DNA of 18,191 nucleotides, from NCBI RefSeq assembly GCF_001949145.1, contig NW_019091467.1, positions 564,430 to 582,620 of the forward strand, written 5' to 3'. The position numbers and the translations under genes were made by a program. Below are positions 9,801-17,329 of this stretch, in pieces; the first letter of the stretch is position 1, and every line of letters begins with the position of its first letter. The DNA is from Acanthaster planci. Its lineage: Eukaryota; Echinodermata; Asteroidea; Valvatida; Acanthasteridae. The notes below the pieces were generated by a model, which made no database searches, was not told the origin of the DNA, and saw only the letters and a program-made list of their open reading frames with translations.

Positions 9801-10734
9801 GGTCTTGCTTTCTTGTCTAGTTTCTTGCTCATTCCTCCTTTGTCCAACAGTACTTCTGAAAGGGACCATGAGTCCTTCATGCACAAAACTGTAAGAGCCA
9901 TCCAAGGTACCAGTTCTCTCCATCCAACATACAGTGAATACACATGATTATATGGCCATTTTTCAATACTTAACTTTGTCTCCGTCTAACACTTCTTCAG
10001 GTTTTTTTAACCACCCGATTTGAAGTTACCTCCATACCCAATAGTGAGTACGGGTAGAATAGTGCCAAAGGAATATCAAACCAGATGCAGAAGTGCAAAA
10101 GAGCAAAATATTACAGTAGGCCTAGGCCCTAGTTCAATTTAATTCGAATGCTTTAGGTCCACAATCAGGGATTGATTTTGGAGACAAAACCTGAAACAGA
10201 GACCAAGTCAAGTATTGGAAAATGGCCCAAGTGTGGTATTTGTTTAGACAGGTACATAACATTCTAGCATATAGCACCTTATGGGTTCTTACTAGAATAT
10301 TTTACATGTAAGTAGAGAGCCCAACTTTTTAAGCCGTGGACAGGTTACCTACCACTTAATCGTGTTGCCTCCGGTTTAGCTAGAGACATCAGCCTGCTCA
10401 TTTCAGACAGTTTAGGCACCATAGCTTTCGTCGTAAGCTCCTGTGTGGTAAGTGATGAGTCTAACCCCGATTTGTCTTCGGATGATGAATACGTCCTCCA
10501 AGAGCCCGCACAGATTGTGACGGGCAACTGTTTCGTTATACGGCTAGGCCTGCGTGTAAAATGCTGTGATAGCATTCTCGATAATGATGACGATTTAGAA
10601 AGCTTGACGGACTGGATTCCTCTGACACTGACAGCCTGCCATCTGGGCACACTTTGAACAAACATCCCATTCTGTAACAGTCTGACGATGCACCGCTTAC
10701 CACGTGCACAGAGTAGAAGTGATGAGGCATACAT
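634..10734 (-). CDS. ABCB10: ABCB10-like mitochondrial half ABC transporter (10 exons, 3' end missing)
   Basis: Spliced minus-strand gene assembled here from ten exons (coordinates in the separate entries). All have GT/AG borders and matching phases, and they give 595 residues. Seen in order: Arg/Lys-rich presequence without acidic residues (1-85), six hydrophobic helices between about residues 126 and 410, A-loop Tyr461, Walker [10 protein letters not shown] at 487-495, Q-loop Gln535, and the start of the LSGGQ signature at the last residues. Family knowledge: ABCB10 is a homodimeric ATP-driven exporter of the mitochondrial inner membrane with the ATPase facing the matrix; it is linked to heme synthesis and oxidative stress protection, and biliverdin has been proposed as substrate. 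Similarity to human ABCB10 (738 residues) is strong throughout, for example [16 protein letters not shown] and ENIAYGA. Walker B, the D-loop, the H-loop and the C-terminus lie outside the window. ABCB8 is the main alternative and fits less well. Confidence 0.92.
815..1638 (-). other. ABCB10 intron 9
   Basis: 824 bp. No coding frame, repeat pair or RNA was recognised in it. Confidence 0.8.
1639..1718 (-). CDS. ABCB10: ABCB10 exon 9: Q-loop
   Basis: A small 80-base exon found by demanding the missing 27 codons between exons 8 and 10. It gives [20 protein letters not shown] followed by GTVSQ, parallel to human [20 protein letters not shown]. Gln535 is the Q-loop glutamine. Acceptor GTTGTGCAG before GTCAGATT, donor CAG/GTACAC. 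It completes phase 1 from exon 8 and ends in phase 0. Confidence 0.94.
1719..2169 (-). other. ABCB10 intron 8
   Basis: 451 bp. A plus-strand open frame covering 1686-2033 runs antisense across exon 9 and this intron and is not supported. No other feature was seen. Confidence 0.8.
2170..2379 (-). CDS. ABCB10: ABCB10 exon 8: A-loop and Walker A
   Basis: Completes Asp439 and encodes residues 440-508 plus one base. [19 protein letters not shown] contains A-loop Tyr461, which stacks on adenine in this family. Then comes [19 protein letters not shown] with Walker A at 487-495 and the catalytic-site Lys493. It ends YYDADQG. Acceptor TCAACAG, donor CAAG/GTATGG. Start of the nucleotide-binding domain. 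Confidence 0.96.
2380..3099 (-). other. ABCB10 intron 7
   Basis: 720 bp without a coding feature. A short stem (AAAGGTTTG around 2847-2855 with CAAACCTTT around 2893-2901) is present but unremarkable. Confidence 0.8.
3100..3195 (-). CDS. ABCB10: ABCB10 exon 7: TM6 end and linker
   Basis: Completes Gly407 and encodes residues 408-438 plus one base. [20 protein letters not shown] continues with [11 protein letters not shown] and parallels human [20 protein letters not shown], the link between the membrane domain and the ATPase domain. Acceptor GGGTTAG, donor GTAAGG, phase 1 on both sides. Confidence 0.93.
3196..3657 (-). other. ABCB10 intron 6
   Basis: 462 bp, AT-rich, with an A-run at about 3218-3229. 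No further feature was seen. Confidence 0.8.
3658..3793 (-). CDS. ABCB10: ABCB10 exon 6: TM5-TM6
   Basis: 45 codons (residues 362-406) plus one base. [17 protein letters not shown] completes TM5; [20 protein letters not shown] forms TM6, matching human [20 protein letters not shown]. Acceptor CTGACAG, donor GGAG/GTAGAG, phase 1. Confidence 0.95.
3794..4481 (-). other. ABCB10 intron 5 with minisatellite
   Basis: 688 bp. The minisatellite 4010-4126 is its only notable content. Confidence 0.85.
4010..4126. repeat. minisatellite, 39-bp dimer unit x3
   Basis: Six head-to-tail copies of GTTTCCATTTGGGTAC, followed alternately by ATGG (20-base unit) and CTG (19-base unit), which gives three near-identical 39-base dimers. 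Copies start at 4010, 4030, 4049, 4069, 4088 and 4108. Open frames across it, such as the repeated [13 protein letters not shown] on the minus strand, are by-products of the repeat. Confidence 0.95.
4482..4628 (-). CDS. ABCB10: ABCB10 exon 5
   Basis: 49 codons, residues 313-361, phase 0 on both sides. [18 protein letters not shown] corresponds to human LAEERIGNVRTVRAFGKE, the conserved cytosol/matrix loop of B-family half transporters that contacts the nucleotide-binding domain. It ends in FLWGAFYAV, the start of TM5. Acceptor TTGTCAG, donor GTAAGC. Confidence 0.94.
5218..5249 (+). repeat. Tc1-like element inverted repeat (left)
   Basis: 32 bp starting CACTACTC directly after a TA. Its reverse complement matches 6749-6780 at 29 of 32 positions. 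Confidence 0.95.
5463..6559 (-). pseudogene. Tc1-like DDE transposase pseudogene
   Basis: About 365 codons from ATG 6559 to TGA 5465-5463. The N-terminal DNA-binding part has a helix-turn-helix ([20 protein letters not shown]); a second one includes [13 protein letters not shown]. First catalytic Asp is in LFTDESRF (6034-6032). The second position, in MDNNARSQ, is Asn (5762-5760) where family members have Asp. The Glu in [10 protein letters not shown] (5657-5655) lies 34 residues further, as in DD34E. Two in-frame TGA stops (6361-6359 and 6316-6314) look like CGA-to-TGA changes. A one-base loss near 5902-5906 shifts the frame. Confidence 0.93.
6749..6780 (-). repeat. Tc1-like element inverted repeat (right)
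   Basis: Read on the minus strand it starts CACTATTC. It is followed on the plus strand by TA (6781-6782), completing the target duplication. Confidence 0.95.
6917..7016. repeat. nested hairpin beside the exon 4 donor
   Basis: Arms of about 30 bases (6917-6946 and 6987-7016) are inverted copies sharing ACTTG, GCGGC and TGAAATTAC in order. The 40-base loop contains the perfect 14-base palindrome GTGGCTGCAGCCAC at 6961-6974. In the ABCB10 transcript it would start about 10 nt after the exon 4 donor GTAAGG. It may be a tiny palindromic repeat; a small-RNA precursor cannot be excluded. Confidence 0.65.
7033..7167 (-). CDS. ABCB10: ABCB10 exon 4: TM3-TM4
   Basis: Exactly 45 codons, residues 268-312, phase 0 on both sides. 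Hydrophobic [20 protein letters not shown] is followed by [20 protein letters not shown], matching the human VVPPVSIIAVIYGRYLRK segment. Acceptor TTTTTACAG, donor GAA/GTAAGG. Confidence 0.94.
7168..7609 (-). other. ABCB10 intron 3
   Basis: 442 bp. The middle (about 7280-7480) is a low-complexity stretch rich in CAAT, ATCAAT and GATT words, perhaps a decayed tetranucleotide repeat. Nothing else was seen. Confidence 0.8.
7610..7812 (-). CDS. ABCB10: ABCB10 exon 3
   Basis: Completes Gly200 and encodes residues 201-267. It starts [11 protein letters not shown] and contains the strongly conserved [19 protein letters not shown], followed by [15 protein letters not shown] at the start of TM3. Acceptor TTTTCCTAG directly before GGGAGCG; donor ATG/GTAAAA, phase 0. 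The acceptor lies within about 15-30 bases of a LINE insertion. Confidence 0.95.
7830..8995 (+). mobile_element. 5'-truncated LINE (non-LTR retrotransposon)
   Basis: Only the second half of the reverse transcriptase and the C-terminal part of the polyprotein remain. The endonuclease and front RT motifs are absent, as expected of 5' truncation during reverse transcription. The left junction falls between about 7825 and 7845. The right end is placed near 8995, after the final stop and a short tail containing GACGTCATC and GGACCACCACC. I found no clear target-site duplication. The insertion is antisense to ABCB10. The clade cannot be named securely from this fragment. Confidence 0.85.
7840..8960 (+). 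pseudogene. LINE reverse transcriptase remnant with C-terminal C2H2 finger
   Basis: Reading from 7840: [17 protein letters not shown] (RT block 4-5 type), then [14 protein letters not shown] carrying the catalytic FADD, then [26 protein letters not shown] and LYGCESWT, then the [18 protein letters not shown] and RRKQGRPK blocks common to many animal LINE polyproteins. An in-frame TAA at 8170-8172 interrupts it. A one-base loss near 8677-8686 shifts the frame by the next conserved block, after which it reads on to a TGA at 8958-8960. The shifted part ends in a C-x2-C-x12-H-x3-H finger (8880-8942). It is a dead copy. Confidence 0.85.
9055..9107. repeat. short hairpin with palindromic loop
   Basis: Arms 9055-9072 and 9090-9107 pair at 15 of 18 positions (TTCATAAA outer block, GGCCAC inner block). 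The 17-base loop itself contains the 10-base palindrome TCAAATTTGA at 9079-9088. It lies just beyond the recognisable end of the LINE, so it could be the LINE's 3' structure or an independent tiny palindromic repeat. Confidence 0.6.
9244..9459 (-). CDS. ABCB10: ABCB10 exon 2: TM1 and TM2
   Basis: Completes Val128 and encodes residues to the first base of Gly200. TM1 runs through [20 protein letters not shown], followed by the conserved GKVIDVIY. A short Ser/Gly-rich loop precedes TM2 (around residues 172-192), then the [12 protein letters not shown] end that matches the human NAIRVYLMQTSG. Acceptor CCAATCAG, donor GTATGC; both sides are phase 1. Confidence 0.93.
9460..10352 (-). other. ABCB10 intron 1 with a MITE-like inverted repeat
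   Basis: 893 bp between exon 1 donor GTAGGT and exon 2 acceptor AATCAG. It holds the inverted repeat 9954-10227 described separately. No other coding or RNA feature was seen. Confidence 0.85.
9954..10227. repeat. MITE-like inverted repeat in intron 1
   Basis: The left arm (9954 to about 10008) and right arm (about 10175-10227) are reverse complements: GGCCATTTT, CAATACTT, ACTT, GTCTC and CAGGTTTT occur in the same order in both after inversion. They differ by scattered substitutions and an extra stretch of about 10 bases in the left arm. The 270-bp length and absence of coding suggest a non-autonomous DNA transposon. I could not find a clear target-site duplication, so its ends and superfamily are open. 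Confidence 0.6.
10353..10734 (-). CDS. ABCB10: ABCB10 exon 1: start codon and mitochondrial presequence
   Basis: Encodes residues 1-127 plus the first base of codon 128. The ATG at 10734-10732 has A at -3, and an in-frame TGA lies four codons upstream (10746-10744), so translation cannot start further 5' in this exon. The first 85 residues contain no Asp or Glu and 14 Arg/Lys, which is typical of a matrix-targeting signal; the first acidic residue is Glu86. Arg80-Thr-Tyr-Ser83 matches the R-x-Y/S mitochondrial processing pattern, so the mature protein may begin near Ser83. The exon ends AAGTG/GTAGGT (phase 1). A GTAACC six bases further would also be a donor but breaks the frame with exon 2. 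Confidence 0.88.
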
Positions 10735-13668
10735 TGTGACTCCTCAGGCCGGAGTAATGTTCGCTATTATTACTGTGTATTAGGCCCTATTGATAAATGT
10801 TGTTCTTCAAGTTCATTCAAGACTAAAGTTCAACAAATTCCAATCAATCATGCCAATGATCTGATGATGTAGGCTGACCCGGAAGGGTTACCGGTTCTTT
10901 TAAGTCTTCTTATCAGGTTGCGCTCCACTATTAATTTTTTTTTGTAGGCTAGCCCCGAAACTGCGAAAGCATGGAAAGTAGACACGGTAAAGACTACCGT
11001 CTGACCAACCACGGACGGACCAACTAAACTAACGTTAGGAGGGCCTTTGCCATGGCATCCGGCATGCTTGGCCCATGCTTGGCCTAGCAATTTGCAAGCA
11101 AGTACTACTACTATCGTAAAGTAACGGCCTGACGATACTTTAAGTACCTGTAGTACAAAAAATTACATGCTGTATACAACGGCATAACGTAACATTAGCG
11201 CTGGGTTTCATAAGACTTGGGTGCATGATCTAGTTAAGGCTATGAATGGCGCCACCAATAGGTACCCCAGAGCTGCGGGGGGGGAACCACCGCAGTACTA
11301 TCTTTGGTAAACCACTGAAACTGCGTCATTATGAGCGACAAAAATGCACTATCCATTATGTTTTTCATTAATGTACCTGTACATAACGTTCGACTTTTAT
11401 TCCCAAATTCATCCAAAGAGTTCGACTTAGCGCACTTGCATTTGCTATACAATTTCAGCAGTTGTTTCATCAAATTAAGTGTTTGATTTCGTCACACGAT
11501 ACTGAAATGCCGACCCCGTGTTATTTTGGAACCATCTTTTGCCACACAATTTAAAAATAAGTGTGTTCATTTTTGTAAAACTTCGTGTTGATATGTAGAA
11601 GACATAAGGGCGGCAGAAGAAGGAAACCCCCCACTTTTTGTTCCTTGTTATTCAAAAATGGCTTGTTTGTTTCTTGAATACACGTAAATTCGAATTTGCC
11701 TGTTGTGTGCTGACAGTTAGACACCGACCATAGACATGGCTACAAGTACAAACACTTTTTTACTCATTTTCCCCACACCGTTCAACCCATGACATATTTA
11801 TTGAATTTGTTTAGAAATGTAACGCTACGCCGAGCTACATGTTTAGCTTTTCGAAATCCGCTTACCATTTCAGCGCATTCCTAAACACATTACACTAAAC
11901 ATGTCAAAAAGTTTGTGCAAAAATGTGTTTAAACTACGTTGTTTTTACAGTGTATACGTTTGGTTTTAATTCACAATTAATCCATTTGAGTATATTGAAT
12001 ATTGGCGTCGCCAGTTTTGCACATCATGCCCCCGGGCCCGACGTATTGAGAAAAAAATCCCTTTCTAACTGATGGATCCTCTCATTCGCAAATTTGTGCC
12101 TTTGGATCCCTCTGCCAAAAGCATCGCATTTGTATTACGCTGTACGCACATATGAATGACAATGCGAAAACTATTGGTGAAGTCGTCGGAGAAGTTGGAA
12201 CTTGGTCGATAATGTTATTAATCTGTGACAGGTCATTTACATATAGCCCTTGCGCAGCGCCCTCGTTTGATAGCTACGCTTGTTCAACATTAGTTTATTG
12301 CCAGCTCTTTGTTCAGTGAGTCATTCACCCCACAGCGCTGGTACAGACAACACCACAGTAGTCCAAGATCTACCTCATGTTAGTTGCTGGCAGAAGTTTC
12401 ATTTATAGCCTTTACACCTCGTGTTAGCCCTAGATTGACTGGGCTAGGGGGTTTTTCTTGTGGCGACACCATAATAAAGAACTGGAGTGAGATAATGCAC
12501 ACTATCCGTGTCGATCGTATCTTCTCACTGTTACAAATCTAAAACTAGAGCCACGCCCATGGATTTTGAAGATACAGACAAAACGTGAATCTAGTCTAGC
12601 ACGAGTCACGCACTCAGGTAGGAAGCAGGTGAAACATGCCACGTGGATGTAGAACGTATGGAATGTTGCATATATTTACACAGACCGTTGTCAAGTGCCT
12701 TAGTTTGGCTTGGTTTTACGCACAATATCTTTGCGTCACGCAACCTTTGCGTCACCGCTATTTCTGAGGAGAAATCTCTTGTCTAGAGCTAGGTCTAGGT
12801 TTTTGCTCCATTGGAAATGCGTGGGGACACGTAGACAATAGGCCTAGCCGTAGCTCTGGAAGCCCGTTTCGGACACGGCCTTAGTTGCACTCATTGACTG
12901 GATAGGACATCGCGTACCGCGTATACATATTTTCGGGAGGGTAAATAACAAGCGTTGGGAATTTCGTTGCGTGTCCTTTAAAATGGAGTTTTTCAAAAAC
13001 CGGTTGAGGTTTTTGTGCTTCAATCGTCAGATTTCGGAGAAAAACTGAATTCTGCACTTGGAGTGGATAAATTTGGAAAGAATAATGGTTGAGGTTTACG
13101 CAGCTGTGAATTACCGGAGAACAACGTCAAGTTCAATTTTTGGAAGAAGGAACAGAAGGAAATGTGAGTCGCACTTTCTTCAGTTTCAGAAAGTTTCTCA
13201 AGTTGTACTTTATAATGCTTAACTTTAAGCCTATATAGGTCTAGTAAGAAATTTATGACAGTCTATCTAGCCTATCAGGCTTTGTATATGAAACTTCACT
13301 ATCTCGAAGTTGGGACTGTCTGAAATGTTACTTATTAGCAAAAGTGGTTTCAAAAACTGAATGCCTAATTTGTCGTTTATTTTACCCAGATTTCACTGGA
13401 AAAAATCTCCAAGACAGCTATGATTTGTGTTTGTCGGATATAAATACGCACTGAACACAAATCGTGTTACAGACGATGTGATACGAGTGACAGAATTCTT
13501 CTTCGGGGCAGAGATGAAACCAAAGTGAGAAGCAGAGTGCTGACGTTTCTGTTGAATGAAGTTACAAACATGTGAATTCAAAGTCAACTCAATGAAAGAA
13601 ACTTTGTCTACGTAACAGAATTATTTTTAAAACTGACTTTGTATGTCGGAAAGTAGTTTTTAAATGTA
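10735..13668. other. upstream region of ABCB10, no gene seen
   Basis: Contains the ABCB10 5' untranslated region and presumably its promoter just right of 10735. No TATA box was recognised at a convincing position. A pair of CTTTGCGTCAC words lies at 12729-12739 and 12745-12755. Around 13140-13163 a run GGAAGAAGG...GGAAAT is followed by a good donor GTGAGT, which could mark a plus-strand 5' exon of another gene, but no partner exon was found. Nothing else was seen. Confidence 0.5.
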
Positions 13669-13728
13669 AATCTTTAAGTCAGGTTGTGAACTCAACTTAA
13701 TCTTTAAGTCAGGTTGTGAACTCAACTT
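13669..13728. repeat. perfect 30-bp tandem duplication
   Basis: A 30-base unit starting AATCTTTAAGTCAGG and ending CTCAACTT occurs twice head to tail (13669-13698 and 13699-13728) without a mismatch, which points to a recent duplication. Confidence 0.97.
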
Positions 13729-14097
13729 TTCAAGCCGATTAACAAGTGTCTGTTTTAAAAACGGCAGGAAGTTAGTTTAGTCGCTCATTTAAAGCTGCGC
13801 TTACTTTGTGCTCACAGAAGAGATTCTCACACTTCTGTATACCGCATGTCGGTTTTCAATAAAATTTAGTCAATATATAAATGAATTTTATTTAGCACAG
13901 CTTTTCCTGAGAGTGTGTAAAATTAAAATCATTTTACTGATGATTTTTTCAGTGTTGGCTCATCGAAACCAGATCGAAAAACACATAGATAGTTTGGATA
14001 TCATATTTACTGGCAAAACCTATTGCATGTCCTATTGGAATTCTCCAAGTTTTACACAGCGAACAAATCACGATTGAACCGACCCAAAATGAAAATA
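13729..14097. other. AT-rich intergenic stretch
   Basis: An 89-codon open frame at 13808-14077 has no recognisable domain and AT-rich codons. I regard it as chance. Nothing else was seen. Confidence 0.5.
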
Positions 14098-14347
14098 TGT
14101 GACCCACTCTTTGAAAATGAGTCTTAAGTCACCAGAGCTACTTTGGAGAAAAAGGTCCTTCAGAATAATTTTGCAAAGTGTAAATCAAATAGGAACCTAC
14201 AGCATTTTTCTCCATGGAGTACCACTTTCATCAGGGCGTCAACTGAGTGTTAAATTAAAAAAAAATCAATTTGCTCTTTCCAATACAAATAAAAACTCAA
14301 AAAGTGGCTTTGGCGACTTAACACTCATTTTTACAGAGAGGGTCACA
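14098..14347. mobile_element. 250-bp MITE with TGTGACCC inverted repeats
   Basis: Both ends read TGTGACCC inward and are flanked by TA (14096-14097 and 14348-14349). The arms match over about 50 bases with roughly eight differences (shared blocks AAAATGAG, TTAAGTC, CCA and ACTTT). The small size, lack of coding and TA flanks suggest a non-autonomous Tc1/mariner-type element. Because the flanks are themselves palindromic, the exact ends could be two bases wider. Confidence 0.75.
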
Positions 14348-14983
14348 TATTGCTAAGGCGAGACCGTAGACAATAGGTGTAAAAAATGAATTAAAAACAA
14401 ACCCACAAAAACACATTAACATTATTGCTTTCCAGTGGGTTAGTTAATTTAATAAGAAAATGGTCAGTTATTTCCTGAAATGATATTCTTGCATTTTCTT
14501 TTTATTTTTTGGCTTGTTTTTGGAGGGAGGCCGAGGGCTTAGCCATCATCCCATTGGAAAAAGATTTGGGGTTGACTAGAAATATACAGCATCACATTAC
14601 CCTCCGGAGGCGCCGCCATTGTTCAGCCGCACATTTGTACACAAACAATGCGCGACGTCATAATCCAGTCTATAATGGAGATCAATGAGTTACACTACAC
14701 TGAGTACGCGCCCATAGAAAACAGTGCAAACTTGGTGACTCTCTGACTTGGCCACTTGGTGACTCTCAAAAAGTTGGCCTTGCGTGTTTCACGGCCATCA
14801 CTGGAAATTCAAGATCGTGACCAGAAGTTAAGATTCCTTTTAAATCTTAAAAGGGCTAGCCAAGCATATTTTTATTTGCCCTCCCCCAAAACACCCCAAA
14901 CAGTAGATAAGCTATATGCGCTCAGCTCTGATTGTAGCCGCCCGCCCCTATGCAAAACAGGCCCATTCAAGTATGAGGTTTTG
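14348..14983. other. intergenic stretch, no gene seen
   Basis: Includes a GC-rich patch around 14600-14660 with GCGCCGCCATTG (a YY1-like word) and GACGTCAT. A promoter here is possible, but no transcript or exon can be supported. CTTGGTGACTCTC occurs twice (14731-14743 and 14755-14767). Confidence 0.4.
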
Positions 14984-15331
14984 GAGTGGGCGTGAATCCC
15001 GGGAAAGGGGGTATATATCCCCCTACTTGTTTTAGGGGGGGCTGTGAATCACCCCTTTCATTGATGAGCCAAAAAATAAAGCGGACTACAAAGTATGTAC
15101 AAGATTTCACGACTACAATGTTTGCAATATCACTAAAAAGGGAAAGCAAATTTGAAAAGCCATATGTATGCCATTCTGATGTAAGATACTTCGTGAATTT
15201 GGTACACTGATCACACACATACATCTTTATCATGAACATAGGCGCTATATAATGCATATGGTGTTGCCCCCCACTTTTCAAATATCCATGGCCGGCCATC
15301 CCCCCAATTTCCATCACAGATTTACGCCACT
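14984..15331. repeat. inverted repeat with G-block/C-block arms (possible MITE)
   Basis: The left arm (GAGTGGGCGTGAATCCCGGG, then a G-run) and the inverted right arm (AAGTGGCGTAAATC, then a G-run) share the order GGCGT-AAATC, GAAA, GGGGG, AT over about 60 bases, with many differences. A local palindrome of G-run/TATATA/C-run sits at about 15006-15023. The pattern resembles repeats I associate with marine invertebrates, but no target duplication is clear. Confidence 0.4.
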
Positions 15332-15982
15332 TGCAAGCTACAAAACCCAATTAAGTGATGCTTTATAGAAATATATCTATCACCCCTCCCCGATTTTGGC
15401 ACCTCGCATTGTAAATACCCAGTGAAATCACAAAATATCATGAACTCACGTGTAGAAATCTTTAGCCACTTAGTGGAATGCAACCCTAACGCTCCAGTCT
15501 GGTTCCCTGACCAAAGATTCCATGACGACTCTTGATTAAATTAGGTCAGGTATCACCTGACGTTGTTACGTAGACTCCTGAAATGAGGAGCGTGTACATA
15601 AAGAGACCCCTAAATATTTTACAGTTAACAACTCCAGGTAAAACGTCCCCATCATGCGGCTTTGAATAGTATTCAATCATGCACAACCAGCATACAGTCA
15701 CGTAATTGTATTTTAGGGCGGCTACCAGTGCTGGAGGCCCACTTTAAGTGAACCTGTCGTTTTCCAAACTCAACAGCGAGCTAAAGTTACACTGCGAACA
15801 ATCAAACGTGGCTTTTCCCTAAAGTCATTTATCTCCAGGCTAAAAGTGCTATCACCCGATGCACATCATGATCAGTCGCAGTGGCACCACATGGCGCCAT
15901 AGTATGAACCGCGGCGACGCAACACTTCCTCTTTTCCACACAACTGCTTCTCCTAAAATTTGGACAACAGTAAGAGTAAAAT
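15332..15982. other. intergenic stretch, no gene seen
   Basis: No coding frame or RNA gene was recognised. A small inverted motif TCAGGT-ATC-ACCTGA lies near 15545-15560. Confidence 0.5.
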
Positions 15983-16917
15983 AAGTAAAATCTTGATAAC
16001 TCATCAAGGTTGGTTAACTCGAAACTCCGTTTAACTCGAAGAATAATTCCCTCCGAAAGAATAGGCTTTTATGTACAAAAACATACCCGTAACGCGAACC
16101 GCTCACGTTGCCGGATTCGTTTACGTCGAAGATTTTGTGTAGCAGATCCAAAAGAAACCGCCGCCAAAATACTTCCAGAAAGTGTAAACAGAACGCGACT
16201 CTAGTTGTGAATCATTTCTGACACGCACACGTACTTCTTAGAGCCACAAACCACAGCATGCTCACGCGCAGTTGACCAAGTCGTGACTTCAACGCAGAGC
16301 TTTTGCGTACCCAAATCTCACTCCCAAAAATGAATAAAAGTTTGAAAATAAACAAAAATAAGATAAAAAGAACAAAAATAAAAACAAACGCCAGTAGCAT
16401 TTTTGTTTTAACGAAATTTTAGTGAAGCGCAAAAAGGTGCGCCCTCGTGTGATGAAAAAAGTCGTCTGCCTCATCGGGAAACCCTGCCTAAGTACGCATG
16501 TGCAAGACGCTGCGTTGCGGTGTGGTATCAGAAATGGGACCACCACAATGGTCACACGTGCACAACGCAAAAGAAAGATTTGCAACACAAAGGTACACAA
16601 TTTAAATGATTTACATTAGGCTACATGTAATTTGTTATCTATCAGCCGATTGAAAACAAAAATCCTCCGCAAAAATGTCTTTCTATGAACAAAAACGTGT
16701 GGCACCAAAGTATATAACCACAATGTCATTTCATAAGTCATCATAGGGAGGTTTACGGTAACTGTGCGTCAGCTTATAGGTAGGCCTACATGTTATGATA
16801 CCAATCATAATGATGACTTAACTTCAAAAGAAATCAGGACCTTCGTTTAACTCGAATTTCGGATAACTTGAATTTTTTGTCCATTCCCCAGAGATTCGAG
16901 GTATCGAGATTTTACTG
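15983..16917. mobile_element. Tigger/pogo-like non-autonomous element
   Basis: Outer 20 bases are inverted copies at 17 of 20 positions (plus-strand AAGTAAAATCTTGATAACTC; minus-strand CAGTAAAATCTCGATACCTC). Next to each end are TTAACTCGAA-type words (around 16014-16040 and 16845-16876), as seen in the ends of Tigger/pogo elements, which begin CAGT. About 935 bp. The interior has no transposase and includes an A-rich stretch at 16319-16390. TA duplications are not intact (AT and AA flank the ends), so the boundaries are approximate. Confidence 0.65.
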
Positions 16918-16966
16918 AATATCTAAACTCGGTACCCGTCTATGTATATGATGGTAGAACTTCAGA

Positions 16967-17329
16967 CTAGTCTCTCTGAGGTATACACTGACGTTGGCCT
17001 GCCTCCCTTGGAACCAATTCCGGTGATGTACCAATATTGGAACGGTCTCGTGCCTTCAATGAGGCATACCTTGAGGTAACCTCAGGCAACTTCCAGTCGA
17101 CTTCTGAGTCAACTTTCAGACGAGGTATATTCCTGCCCTTAGGTGTATATACCTCACTTACAATCTCAGGCTGTGACCTTTTTCTGACAGCCTCTAGCTC
17201 AGCGGAGAGACGATCCCGCTCCCACTTGAGCCACTGAACTTTCATTCTGGAGCTGTTCAGGTCATCAAGGACAGAACCCTTGTCATCCTCTTTCTTAGAG
17301 GTGACTCCACTGCCCTTAATACTACTCAT
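16967..17329 (-). CDS. unassigned 120-codon reading frame with coiled coil
   Basis: Begins MSSIKGSGVTSKKEDDKGS. Its charged stretch MKVQWLKWERDRLSAELEAV is predicted by eye to be a coiled coil, followed by a Pro/Arg-rich tail, and it stops 50 bases from the Tigger-like element. Composition looks like real protein rather than AT-driven chance. I do not recognise the family. A retroelement Gag-like N-terminus or a lineage-specific exon are both possible. Its ATG overlaps the stop of the frame at 17326-17526 by ATGA. Confidence 0.35.
   Translation of the reverse strand: MSSIKGSGVTSKKEDDKGSVLDDLNSSRMKVQWLKWERDRLSAELEAVRKRSQPEIVSEVYTPKGRNIPRLKVDSEVDWKLPEVTSRYASLKARDRSNIGTSPELVPREAGQRQCIPQRD

Noticed and set aside
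12427-12455. CCCTAG...CTAGGG stem followed by a T-run
   Set aside because: The stem is only six bases and fits neither a histone-type 3' stem-loop nor any known RNA; chance is likely.
12975-13163. possible plus-strand 5' exon ending at GTGAGT
   Set aside because: Only the donor looks good. Short frames beginning at ATG in the stretch show no known protein, and no downstream exon was found.
14099-14356. 85-codon plus-strand open frame
   Set aside because: It coincides with the MITE and has no coding character.
14986-15350. open frames of 74 codons (plus) and 127 codons (minus)
   Set aside because: They overlap the G-run/C-run inverted repeat, their residues follow the repeat sequence, and no domain is visible.
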